DNA from: JBFLVQ01 sp040758525
Lineage (GTDB): Bacteria; Acidobacteriota; Blastocatellia; Chloracidobacteriales; JADJPF01
Direction: 5' to 3'
Length of the DNA stretch: 9,376 nucleotides
Assembly: GCA_040758525.1 (NCBI GenBank)
Contig: JBFLVQ010000369.1
Span: 1-9,376, forward strand
Shown: piece by piece, positions 1 to 5,597 of the stretch
How the letters are laid out: each line of letters opens with the position of its first letter
Numbering within the stretch: the stretch's first letter is position 1
Translations under genes and position numbers: made by a program
Notes under the pieces: model-generated
Databases searched by the model: none
What the model was told of the DNA's origin: nothing
The model's input: only the letters and a program-made list of their open reading frames with translations

Positions 1-31
1 AGGTACTATTCTGTAGCCGTCTGTTAAAAGA

Positions 32-1156
32 TCAAACAAACTGATAGCCAGCATAACCTTCTGGCACATCATGCCCACCATAGTATTCAGTACCATCTGG
101 ACGGGCGATCTGAGAGTGTGCAACTATCCGATTGCGACGTATACCACGAAAATCCTCCAAGCATTTCCAGCCCTGTTTAGCATTCTTTTCTAGAAACTCT
201 CCCATACCTTTAATAAGAGCCTTGATGACATTGGGACCGATTGCATGATCAAGCATAGCTGCAGTACAGATCTGTACAGTTCCACAGCCCAGTAAAAAGT
301 AGTTAAGAGCGTGGTTAAAATCAGATATCCCGCCAATACCAGAAAAGCCCTTATCAGGAAAGGCCTGAGTAAGCTGCGCCATCTTTGCCAAAGATTGCGG
401 TAGTATTGCAGGACCACCTAACCCACCACTAGAGACATAGCCATCAACATTGATCTCAAATTCAAGGGTTTCAGGATCGATCAGTGGTATGGAAGGAAAA
501 GTATTGGAAGAGCTGATTGCATCAGCGCCACCACGAAAGGCAGCGCCTGCTTCAACTACAATATCGGTAGTAGAGGGCGTCAATTTGCACCACACCGGCA
601 CCTTAGCAACCTCTTTAACGACTTGGGTCACAGTAGAGCAGAGTTCCTGATTCTTGCCAATATTAGAGCCCATATCTTGGCGATCCATATGTGGGCAAGA
701 GAGGTTCAATTCCAATCCATCAGCACCTTCTGCCTGACAAGCACGTGCCAGTTCCTGCCAATTGGCCAGCTCTTTATCATTGCCTGAGCCTGCCATAATT
801 GAGGCAATTAGTACTCTGTTAGGAAATTCCTTCTTAATACGGGCAATACGTGGCACCCACCAATCTAGTGGTTTATCAGAGATAAGTTCCCAATTCCAAG
901 ATGAGTGAAGCGCCGTGCCGTGCCGTTTCTTCATTGATAGATCATTGGTCTCTGGAGTAGCACGGATGAACTTGGTCCGTGGCCCTCGCACGTTAATCAC
1001 CGGATGCATGCCGATCGTTTTAGTAACCACACCTCCCCAGCCAACCTCAAAGGCACGCAGAATATTGCTGTCGGACTCGGTGGGCGGAGCCGACGCAAGC
1101 AAAAAGGGATTTTCAAACTTGATACCTGTGAAGGTCACTGAACAGTCGACACTCAT
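32..1156 (-). CDS. preA: PreA-like dihydropyrimidine dehydrogenase flavoprotein without the C-terminal ferredoxin domain
   Basis: An FMN-dependent (beta/alpha)8 enzyme of the dihydroorotate/dihydropyrimidine dehydrogenase family. PreA normally works with the flavoprotein PreT to reduce uracil and thymine with NADH in pyrimidine breakdown. The N-terminus (VDCSVTFTGIKFENPF, residues 3-18) closely matches the start of the pyrimidine-binding half of animal DPD as I recall it. Other family motifs are KTI (46-48), ELNLSCPH (149-156), KLTP (191-194), GGLGGPAI (244-251), SGIGGI (272-277) and TVQICTA (293-299). At 374 residues it stops before the two-[4Fe-4S] domain found in E. coli PreA and DPD; no CxxCxxC is present. 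The loop that carries the catalytic Cys in DPD (MGLACG) reads MGSNIG here (162-167), so that Cys appears replaced. The start is well supported by GGAGGT 8 bases before ATG. No PreT or hydantoinase lies in the window; partners could lie beyond the left edge. Family is confident; exact substrate is uncertain. Confidence 0.85.
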   Translation of the reverse strand: MSVDCSVTFTGIKFENPFLLASAPPTESDSNILRAFEVGWGGVVTKTIGMHPVINVRGPRTKFIRATPETNDLSMKKRHGTALHSSWNWELISDKPLDWWVPRIARIKKEFPNRVLIASIMAGSGNDKELANWQELARACQAEGADGLELNLSCPHMDRQDMGSNIGKNQELCSTVTQVVKEVAKVPVWCKLTPSTTDIVVEAGAAFRGGADAISSSNTFPSIPLIDPETLEFEINVDGYVSSGGLGGPAILPQSLAKMAQLTQAFPDKGFSGIGGISDFNHALNYFLLGCGTVQICTAAMLDHAIGPNVIKALIKGMGEFLEKNAKQGWKCLEDFRGIRRNRIVAHSQIARPDGTEYYGGHDVPEGYAGYQFV

Positions 1157-1362
1157 AGTGATAAACCTCCGCCCTCATAATAGTGATTAAATTGTGCCAA
1201 TTCTTGGGTTATATACTAACATGGTTAATTGGTAGGATCACTAATAACTGCATAAACCTGTACAGCCAGCAAGAGGTTTAGCTTCCACTGTTAAGGCTAA
1301 ATTTCTTTAATTTTCTCGCCTATCACCAATGAAAGCTATGTTATGATGGGGGCGGTGACCAG

Positions 1363-2316
1363 ATGACAGACAATAACGATACACACTCATTTAGCGACCA
1401 AACCATCGAAGTAAGAATGACCGACTTGCGCGGCTCACAGTCCGAAGCAGGTGGGACTAGTTATCACTTTACCCTAACAGTCATTGAAGGCCGCGATTTT
1501 GGCTGTGTGTTTCAACTTGACAAGGCAGAGACGGTGCTTGGTCGTAGTGAAGAAGCCGATATACGTCTTGACGATGCCAAGGCATCACGTCGCCATCTGC
1601 TAATTGCTAAACAGCAATTAGGGGTCCCTGAAAACGCTGCTCGCACAATTGCAATTGATCTAGATAGCAAGAATGGCACTTATGTCAATGGCGAACGCAT
1701 CACCCAAATAGAGTTACGTAATGCTGACAAAGTGCAGCTAGGTGATACGATACTTAAGTTTGAAGTGAAAGATCGTCTGGATCTCTCCTACCATGAAAGG
1801 CTCTACCAACAGGCTACTCGTGATGCTCTAACAGGACTTTGGAACCGTAGCCATGCTCAGGAAGAGATGGAGAAGTTCCTTTCTCTGGCAAAGCGCTATA
1901 ATCGCCTTTTTTCTCTATTGCTGCTTGATATAGATTTCTTTAAGAGTGTAAATGATAGCTATGGCCATGATATTGGAGATGTAGTTTTACGTTCTACCGC
2001 ACAGGCAATCGATACACAACTGCGTGCACATGATATTGCTGCTCGCTATGGCGGCGAGGAGTTCATTGTGCTACTACCAGAAACAGATATTGGTGGTGCT
2101 GTAATTGCGGCTGAACGGCTACGCCAAGCCATCGAAGGAATAGATTTCCTGCCATTAGGCTGTCCACGTCGTGTCACCATAAGCATAGGGGTCGCTCAAT
2201 ATCCTATCTGTGGTCGTAGTGTAGAAGAGTTGATTAAGCAAGCTGATGACGCGCTCTATCGCGCTAAACAGACTGGCCGCAATCGTGTCTGTATAGCAAC
2301 CCCGCTACTAGAGTAA
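1363..2316 (+). CDS. FHA-GGDEF protein: diguanylate cyclase with phosphothreonine-reading domain
   Basis: A cytosolic protein that should make cyclic-di-GMP from two GTP. Residues about 34-137 form an FHA domain, which binds phosphothreonine peptides: GRS (60-62), SRRH (76-79) and NGTYVNG (104-110) are all present. After a short linker, residues about 150-311 form a complete GGDEF domain: TRDALTGLWNR (152-162), the metal-binding DID (189-191), ND..GHDIGD (197-206) and an intact GGEEF signature (230-234). An RxxD product-inhibition site (RAHD, 221-224) lies exactly five residues before the signature, so the enzyme is predicted to be active and feedback-inhibited. No transmembrane segment is visible. 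The start follows a G-rich GGCGGTG with GGTG five bases from ATG. The gene is divergent from preA and stands alone. The Ser/Thr kinase at 7837-9234 is a possible source of the phosphothreonine signal, but this is inference. Confidence 0.95.
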   Translation: MTDNNDTHSFSDQTIEVRMTDLRGSQSEAGGTSYHFTLTVIEGRDFGCVFQLDKAETVLGRSEEADIRLDDAKASRRHLLIAKQQLGVPENAARTIAIDLDSKNGTYVNGERITQIELRNADKVQLGDTILKFEVKDRLDLSYHERLYQQATRDALTGLWNRSHAQEEMEKFLSLAKRYNRLFSLLLLDIDFFKSVNDSYGHDIGDVVLRSTAQAIDTQLRAHDIAARYGGEEFIVLLPETDIGGAVIAAERLRQAIEGIDFLPLGCPRRVTISIGVAQYPICGRSVEELIKQADDALYRAKQTGRNRVCIATPLLE

Positions 2317-2375
2317 GACCAGACCTTTTATCTATACTTATTACCCTCCTCTTCACCCTCTCGATAACACCTATT

Positions 2376-2402
2376 TGCTGCTCAGCTTCCCTACCAGCAG
2401 CA
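2376..2402 (+). repeat. hairpin in the gap after the GGDEF gene (7-bp perfect stem)
   Basis: TGCTGCT at 2376-2382 and AGCAGCA at 2396-2402 form a perfect 7-bp stem with a 13-base loop. No T-run follows, so it is not a convincing terminator. A second tight hairpin (CGCAGT-TCC-ACTGCG, 2435-2449) lies just before the ribosome binding site of the small membrane-protein gene. The two may fold in its 5' leader; their role is unknown. Confidence 0.35.
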
Positions 2403-2470
2403 CGGTCCATAGATTGCAAGAAAGTAGTTTAGTACGCAGTTCCACTGCGCATCTTGTCAAGGAGGGTAAA

Positions 2471-2617
2471 ATGCTCTACACAATTCTGGTTATCTTACTG
2501 GTTCTGTGGCTACTTGGTCTTATAGGCGGGATTGGCGGCAGCCTCATCCATCTGTTGCTAGTGGTAGCGCTGGTAGTCTTTCTAATCAACCTCTTCACTG
2601 GTCGCAGAGTCGTTTAA
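2471..2617 (+). CDS. 48-residue Lmo0937-type hydrophobic membrane protein
   Basis: A very small integral membrane protein. It is almost entirely hydrophobic: MLYTILVILLVLWLLGLIGG, then a glycine-rich turn, then a second hydrophobic stretch of about 17 residues, ending in TGRRVV. This pattern, two helices around a GGIGG turn and a basic RR tail, matches the Lmo0937/DUF5670 family, whose function is unknown and which is common as single small genes in many bacteria. The start is set by GGAGG at 2461-2465, five bases before ATG. The reading frame stays open upstream to a TTG at 2375, but that extension has no ribosome binding site and would put a hairpin inside the coding region, so I exclude it. 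It converges on the initiator-like gene with an 18-base gap. Membership in the family is from memory of its consensus. Confidence 0.85.
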   Translation: MLYTILVILLVLWLLGLIGGIGGSLIHLLLVVALVVFLINLFTGRRVV

Positions 2618-2635
2618 CCGCCACTCTCTGGCCGT

Positions 2636-3952
2636 TTAGCGGCGTGTGGCAAGTTCGTTAAAGAGCGCTTTATCGAACGCTACCCCGCTGGCTTCGCAAC
2701 GGGCGCGTACCGCCTCCTCTAGATCGGCAATTGTCAGGCGACCGCCCGTATGCAAAGCTCTTACCTCGTTTATAAATGTCTGCAATCTTCGCTGTGAAGG
2801 TCTTGTTCCCGCTGGGGAGTTGAACTGGCTACGGAGAGATTTGGCAAAATAAGCGAAACTTCGTATTGGCTCCGCAGCACGATTGGCAATTAGTCGCATA
2901 TTACGTTCTATCACTTCCGCGGGCAGATCGCGGATCTGTACGTACTGTAGATCATCGGCCGGTGTCCAAGGATTTCCTGTTAGATCTTGATAAAGTGCGA
3001 TCGTCTTCCTTTCATGATCTGTCCTCCTTTTCAGATCATGATCATGATCTTTATTGGCTGTCGCAGCGTCAGACACTGATCGTAGTGCATTCCCTGACAA
3101 ACGTTCCGTCTCTGAAATATTGTCAGTCGCTGACAGGTTTTCTGTTTCAGGTAAGAATACATCGAAGGTGATACCGCCCGCTTTGCCAAGAAAATGTCGA
3201 TTAGCACGTCGAATCAGACCGCGCGCTTCGAGCGAATTGAGCATACGGAAAACTGTGCGATCGGTTAAATTAACTGCACTAGCAAGCTTGCCTACACTGA
3301 CATAACAGCTAGATTTGCCAAATCCATAAGAGAGAAAATAGAGCCATAAATATACAACAAACTCACTGCTGCTAAGTGTCGCCAGCAAGCCTTTCAAAAG
3401 GTAATTAGGGATACGTAGTTCGCCTTGTACAAAAGCCACCGTTGTTGATCCTGACAGTCTGTCAGGGTCTGTAATTGCGTCGGTCGCTGATCCGATCAGA
3501 GTCTGAACTGCTTGATTGTCAGGGACTGACTTTCTTTCTGAACCTGATCTTTCGATCTCTACCTCTAGAGATCGATCTCCCCTGCCTTCGGTAAACTCAA
3601 CATTATATAGATCTCCTGTTGACATAGAATCAGACTCTGACTTAGAAACAGTATCTGACTCTGAAACAGTCTCTGACAAAAAGTCAGAATCATATTGGGA
3701 CGAAAATCGCTCTAGATTAGTATTAGAAGAAATAGTTGAAAATGTGGATGAAATAAAGTCAGACTCTGCCAATGATTCAGGAGTATCAGAATCGGTTTTT
3801 GCTGCCGCCTGTTCTTTTAGGCCATCAATAATAGGTTTAACAGGGTGAAAGAGTTTTTTTGACCAGGCTTCAATTTCAGGATCGATGGGAACATCGAACT
3901 TTTTGCGGGCAGAGCGTTTGGGTTGAAGTTTATCAGGTTTTTTCTTAGTCAT
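2636..3952 (-). CDS. winged-helix, DnaD-like protein; probable plasmid-type replication initiator
   Basis: A 438-residue protein built like a plasmid or phage replication initiator. Residues 1-50 are basic. Residues 52-172 are a Ser/Asp/Glu-rich, low-complexity linker that includes short SETVSE/SDTVSK repeats. Residues about 180-268 form a winged helix-turn-helix: LSSSEFVVYLWLYF, VSVGKLASAVNLTDRTVFRM, LEARGLIRR (HTH_36-like). Residues 269-310 are a second Ser/Asp-rich linker. Residues 314-378 (ALYQDLTGNPWTPAD...PIRSFAYFAKSL) resemble the C-terminal domain of DnaD/phage replisome organizers. A tail with FDKALFNEL follows. The start is supported by AGGA seven bases upstream, inside the end of parA; the 9-base gap indicates co-transcription. 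Its own DNA holds many repeats, palindromes and GATC sites (see repeats), as expected if the origin lies inside the gene. An alternative role is a ParA-associated transcription factor or centromere-binding protein. The replication role is inferred from architecture and context. Confidence 0.6.
   Translation of the reverse strand: MTKKKPDKLQPKRSARKKFDVPIDPEIEAWSKKLFHPVKPIIDGLKEQAAAKTDSDTPESLAESDFISSTFSTISSNTNLERFSSQYDSDFLSETVSESDTVSKSESDSMSTGDLYNVEFTEGRGDRSLEVEIERSGSERKSVPDNQAVQTLIGSATDAITDPDRLSGSTTVAFVQGELRIPNYLLKGLLATLSSSEFVVYLWLYFLSYGFGKSSCYVSVGKLASAVNLTDRTVFRMLNSLEARGLIRRANRHFLGKAGGITFDVFLPETENLSATDNISETERLSGNALRSVSDAATANKDHDHDLKRRTDHERKTIALYQDLTGNPWTPADDLQYVQIRDLPAEVIERNMRLIANRAAEPIRSFAYFAKSLRSQFNSPAGTRPSQRRLQTFINEVRALHTGGRLTIADLEEAVRARCEASGVAFDKALFNELATRR
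3012..3050. repeat. TCATGATC repeats with an 18-bp perfect palindrome
   Basis: AGATCATGATCATGATCT (3033-3050) is a perfect 18-bp palindrome. TCATGATC occurs three times (3012, 3036, 3042). TCATGATCTG (3012-3021) and CAGATCATGA (3032-3041) also form a 10-bp inverted repeat with a 10-base loop. In the initiator protein the palindrome encodes KDHDHDL, in the second linker. The DNA symmetry exceeds what the peptide requires, so a protein-binding or unwinding site is plausible. Confidence 0.6.
3068..3136. repeat. CTGACA/TGTCAG inverted repeats, right-hand cluster of the gene
   Basis: TGTCAG-TCG-CTGACA (3121-3135) is an inverted repeat with perfect 6-bp arms. CCCTGACAA at 3092-3100 is the exact reverse complement of TTGTCAGGG at 3516-3524, about 420 bases away. 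A further GTCAG is at 3068. All lie in DNA encoding the Ser-rich linker after the winged helix. Confidence 0.5.
3447..3469. repeat. 23-bp inverted repeat centred on CTGACAG-T-CTGTCAG
   Basis: CCTGACAG-T-CTGTCAGG (3450-3466) is symmetrical with perfect 8-bp arms around one central base. The arms extend to 11 bp with one G-T wobble (3449/3467). It is the clearest operator-like site in the initiator gene and lies at the end of the DNA encoding the first linker. Confidence 0.6.
3552..3579. repeat. TCGATCTCT inverted repeat joined to an AGATCGATCT palindrome
   Basis: TCGATCTCT (3552-3560) and AGAGATCGA (3567-3575) are perfect 9-bp arms with a 6-base loop. AGATCGATCT (3569-3578) overlaps the right arm and is itself a perfect 10-bp palindrome. 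TCGATCTC also occurs as a direct repeat (3552 and 3572). Four GATC sites lie within or next to this element (3546, 3554, 3570, 3574). Confidence 0.55.
3636..3689. repeat. tandem 18-bp repeats beginning TCTGAC
   Basis: TCTGAC recurs at exact 18-base spacing: 3636, 3654 and 3672. The first two units are TCTGACTTAGAAACAGTA and TCTGACTCTGAAACAGTC (15 of 18 identical); the third diverges after TCTGAC. Since 18 is a multiple of three they encode the six-residue SETVSE/SDTVSK-type repeats of the first linker. They could be iterons, or only a repetitive linker. Confidence 0.6.
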
Positions 3953-3961
3953 GACTCAGTC

Positions 3962-4822
3962 CTACTTCTTGTTCTTAGAATTAACGACTTCCAGCTTACG
4001 TGCAGGCATAACGAGACGTTTTAGTACCTCTTCAGCAAAATCGGAATAGTTATGAGCATTAAGAGCACGGGGTTTGTATTGTGAAAGGATCGATTTATAG
4101 GCAAAGGCCTCAATTAGACGAGAGTTCTCAAAGATAATCGATTCAAAACAGAGTTCGCCAAATTCACGTCGTATACTGGCATCGGCTTCTGCACTAACAT
4201 TCTTACGATTGTCAAAGCGTGTAGTTACAACTCCTAGCATCTCCAACTTATTGTTAAGACCGTTGCGTATATTAGCAAAGGTCTCGGTAAAGTCGGATAC
4301 CCCTTCTAGGCTCATATATTCAGCCGCCAGGGGTGTGATGACATGAGTTGCGGTGGTGAGATCTAGCGTAAGCAGTGGTCCTAAGCTGGGGGGAGTATCA
4401 ATTATAATAAAGTCATATTTGATCTCGCGTGACTCCATTTCTGCTAACCCAGAACGTAGCAGGGTCACTTTATCGGCTTTTGCCTGCTCAAACTTTGCTA
4501 CTGAGATATGAGATGGAATCATATCTAAGTCTTCTATGCTGGTCTCAAAGATACAATCCTCTAGTGGGTAGATGACCGGCTTCTGTTTAAGCATTTGACG
4601 AGCAGAGCCACGCTTCTCCGGCGCCACTTCATAGAGTAGAAAAGTGGCAAGATGTTTAGTTACCTGTTCAATCGACATCAAGTAGGAGGTGGCGTTCTTC
4701 TGCGGATCAGAATCGATCAGTAGCGTGCTATAACCGCGTAAAGCCAGTTCGCCGGCCAGATTGACACTAGTAGTACTCTTTCCTACGCCACCTTTCTGGT
4801 TGGCAATTGCGATTATCGGCAT
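3962..4822 (-). CDS. parA: ParA/Soj-type partition ATPase
   Basis: A 286-residue MinD/ParA-family P-loop ATPase. Such proteins dimerise on ATP, coat the nucleoid and segregate DNA, usually with a ParB-type partner bound to a centromere. The deviant Walker A motif KGGVGKST (10-17) has the signature lysine. IDSDPQ (36-41) and the Walker B IIIDTPPS (139-146) follow, with the switch region ending at LGPLLTLDLTTA. There is no N-terminal helix-turn-helix. I chose ATG 4822 over the upstream in-frame start at 4996: it gives the family's usual N-terminus (MPIIAIANQKGGVGKST), has GGGAG six bases upstream, and the longer form would run over the promoter and leader repeats. It overlaps nothing and lies 9 bases before the initiator-like gene, so they form an operon. 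No ParB gene is present in the window; the downstream protein may fill that role. Confidence 0.93.
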   Translation of the reverse strand: MPIIAIANQKGGVGKSTTSVNLAGELALRGYSTLLIDSDPQKNATSYLMSIEQVTKHLATFLLYEVAPEKRGSARQMLKQKPVIYPLEDCIFETSIEDLDMIPSHISVAKFEQAKADKVTLLRSGLAEMESREIKYDFIIIDTPPSLGPLLTLDLTTATHVITPLAAEYMSLEGVSDFTETFANIRNGLNNKLEMLGVVTTRFDNRKNVSAEADASIRREFGELCFESIIFENSRLIEAFAYKSILSQYKPRALNAHNYSDFAEEVLKRLVMPARKLEVVNSKNKK

Positions 4823-4828
4823 AAGAAT
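4800..4828 (+). promoter_or_regulatory. possible antisense promoter opposing the parA leader
   Basis: TTGGCA (4800-4805) and AAGAAT (4823-4828) are 17 bases apart on the + strand and would start RNA near 4835, antisense to the whole parA leader. The -35 matches 5 of 6 consensus bases, the -10 only 4 of 6. I see no clear terminator for such an RNA. It is listed because attenuators with crossing helices are often controlled by antisense RNA. Confidence 0.2.
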
Positions 4829-4845
4829 CTCCCATTTCGTTTCGG

Positions 4846-4910
4846 AAAAAGCCGAGTGCCGTACCCTCGCCAATCCCTGCCACAGAACAGACGGAGTACG
4901 GCACTTCGGC
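4846..4910 (-). terminator. terminator-like hairpin in the parA leader
   Basis: Read on the minus strand, GCCGAAGTGCCGTAC (from 4910-4896) pairs with GTACGGCACTCGGC (from 4864-4851): a 14-bp stem with one bulged A, followed at once by UUUUU (4850-4846). The loop is long (31 bases) and contains arms B and C of the other two repeat pairs. It lies between the promoter and the parA start codon, so it would act as an attenuator rather than end an upstream gene. Confidence 0.5.
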
Positions 4911-4958
4911 AAGTGAAAATTTTGCGCCGGGATTGAGCAGAGCGTCTGTTCTGTGGCA
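4846..4958 (-). promoter_or_regulatory. parA leader with three interleaved inverted-repeat pairs; candidate attenuator
   Basis: Three pairs of complementary segments fill the leader. On the + strand the order is A 4851-4864, B 4871-4877, C 4878-4893, A' 4896-4910, B' 4929-4935, C' 4943-4958. C/C' (TGCCACAGAACAGACG) is a perfect 16-bp match. B/B' (CAATCCC) is a perfect 7-bp match. A/A' is 14 bp with one bulge and is the terminator-like pair. Because the order is A-B-C-A'-B'-C', all three helices cross and compete. In the transcript C' comes first, almost exactly at the predicted start site, and C'-C can form before the terminator arm A is made. This is the layout of a preemptor/terminator switch. 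DNA-level operators or a centromere are alternatives. Confidence 0.6.
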
Positions 4959-4963
4959 ACCGC

Positions 4964-4992
4964 ATTATATATGGGTATAACTAAGGAAGCAA
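4964..4992 (-). promoter_or_regulatory. promoter of the parA-initiator operon
   Basis: On the minus strand TTGCTT (4992-4987) is followed after 17 bases by a perfect TATAAT (4969-4964). Transcription should begin near 4957, at the start of the leader repeat C'. The -35 is weak (3 of 6) but spacing is ideal and the -10 is exact. Confidence 0.55.
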
Positions 4993-5050
4993 GCAATATG
5001 TAGTAGGTTAGACAGCATTGTTTCCGATCTTAAAAGCAATAGCAAACCGC

Positions 5051-5079
5051 TTGATTTTCCCAGGGGGGTCGGTTAGGAT
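5051..5079 (+). promoter_or_regulatory. possible promoter of the zinc-finger gene
   Basis: TTGATT (5051-5056) and TAGGAT (5074-5079) are spaced by 17 bases; each matches 4 of 6 consensus positions. The predicted start near 5086 would leave about a 30-base leader before ATG 5117. It is divergent from and about 60 bases beyond the parA promoter. Confidence 0.3.
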
Positions 5080-5116
5080 GAGGCGGCAAATTTAAGTTTT
5101 GGTGAAGCTTATCTAT

Positions 5117-5566
5117 ATGGCTGAAAGCAGACATCATGCCAGCGAAGATCGCCAAGTAGTGTTCAAATATGTGCTCAGACTGTTAGCGTTAAGAGAAGCG
5201 CAACAATTCGAAGCACATTTTGCTGCTTGCGATGAGTGTGCTACCCAATTACGGGAAGTTACCCACTTCTTCGATCTATTACAACAGGCACTAGAAAAGA
5301 GTTGTGAGTCGGTGCAAGGAGAAGAGATGTTGGCGGAAGGAAGAGCAAAACTGCCAACCCTTGCGGATATTTTTCATCCTCCCGCCGATTTAGATGTGGA
5401 GAGACTGGTAACGGTATTTGCCAACTGTTTTGCAGGATTTCAGAAGCTGTGCAGAAACATTGCTGCACGTATGAATCCCAACTTCGATATGACTCAGATC
5501 GAGCAGGCAGCGATAGAGATCCTACTCGCGTTACCAGGTCAGGTTTCAAAGATCCAAGACTTATAA
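5117..5566 (+). CDS. small zf-HC2 (anti-sigma-type zinc finger) protein
   Basis: A 149-residue soluble protein. Residues about 15-45 (VFKYVLRLLALREAQQFEAHFAACDECATQL) have the zf-HC2 shape found at the N-terminus of zinc-binding anti-sigma factors: a helix, then H34-x3-C38-x2-C41. Unlike classical anti-sigma factors it has no transmembrane segment and no sigma gene adjoins it. The C-terminal half is helical, with no motif I recognise. The start is uncertain: TTG 5099 and GTG 5102 are in frame just upstream (adding VKLIY), and no ideal ribosome binding site separates the choices; ATG 5117 is preferred by codon. The gene is transcribed away from parA from the shared intergenic region, so it might be part of the replicon module or an unrelated regulator. 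Function is not known. Confidence 0.65.
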   Translation: MAESRHHASEDRQVVFKYVLRLLALREAQQFEAHFAACDECATQLREVTHFFDLLQQALEKSCESVQGEEMLAEGRAKLPTLADIFHPPADLDVERLVTVFANCFAGFQKLCRNIAARMNPNFDMTQIEQAAIEILLALPGQVSKIQDL

Positions 5567-5597
5567 AGATCGTAATTGTGCCTAATAGTAAAAATTA

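Larger units (their letters stand above)
2926..3613. other. GATC-dense segment inside the initiator gene
   Basis: I count 19 GATC sites in 688 bases: 2926, 2933, 2950, 2983, 2999, 3016, 3034, 3040, 3046, 3078, 3259, 3447, 3489, 3494, 3546, 3554, 3570, 3574 and 3610. Chance would give about 3. The first 1200 bases of the window have about 10, and the following 1440 only about 4. Dense GATC is a feature of some origins regulated by adenine methylation. Whether this organism methylates GATC is not known. Confidence 0.55.

Noticed and set aside
1157..1362. Promoters for preA and the FHA-GGDEF gene
   Set aside because: TATACT (1212-1217) and TATTAT-like words exist, but none has a -35 at acceptable spacing or a plausible start distance, so I list no promoter.
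2375..2470. Extension of the small membrane protein from TTG 2375
   Set aside because: There is no ribosome binding site at 2375, the stretch has hairpins and no protein-like pattern, and ATG 2471 has a strong GGAGG.
3636..3689. CRISPR-like array
   Set aside because: The units are contiguous 18-bp repeats in frame with a protein, with no spacers and no cas genes.
3516..3848. 110-residue + strand open frame opposite the initiator gene
   Set aside because: It is an antisense shadow of the Ser/Asp-rich linker repeats, which are open on both strands; it has no start signal of its own.
4823..4996. 58-residue N-terminal extension of ParA to an in-frame start at 4996
   Set aside because: It covers the promoter, repeats and leader, has no ParA-like sequence, and ATG 4822 has a proper ribosome binding site and the usual family N-terminus.
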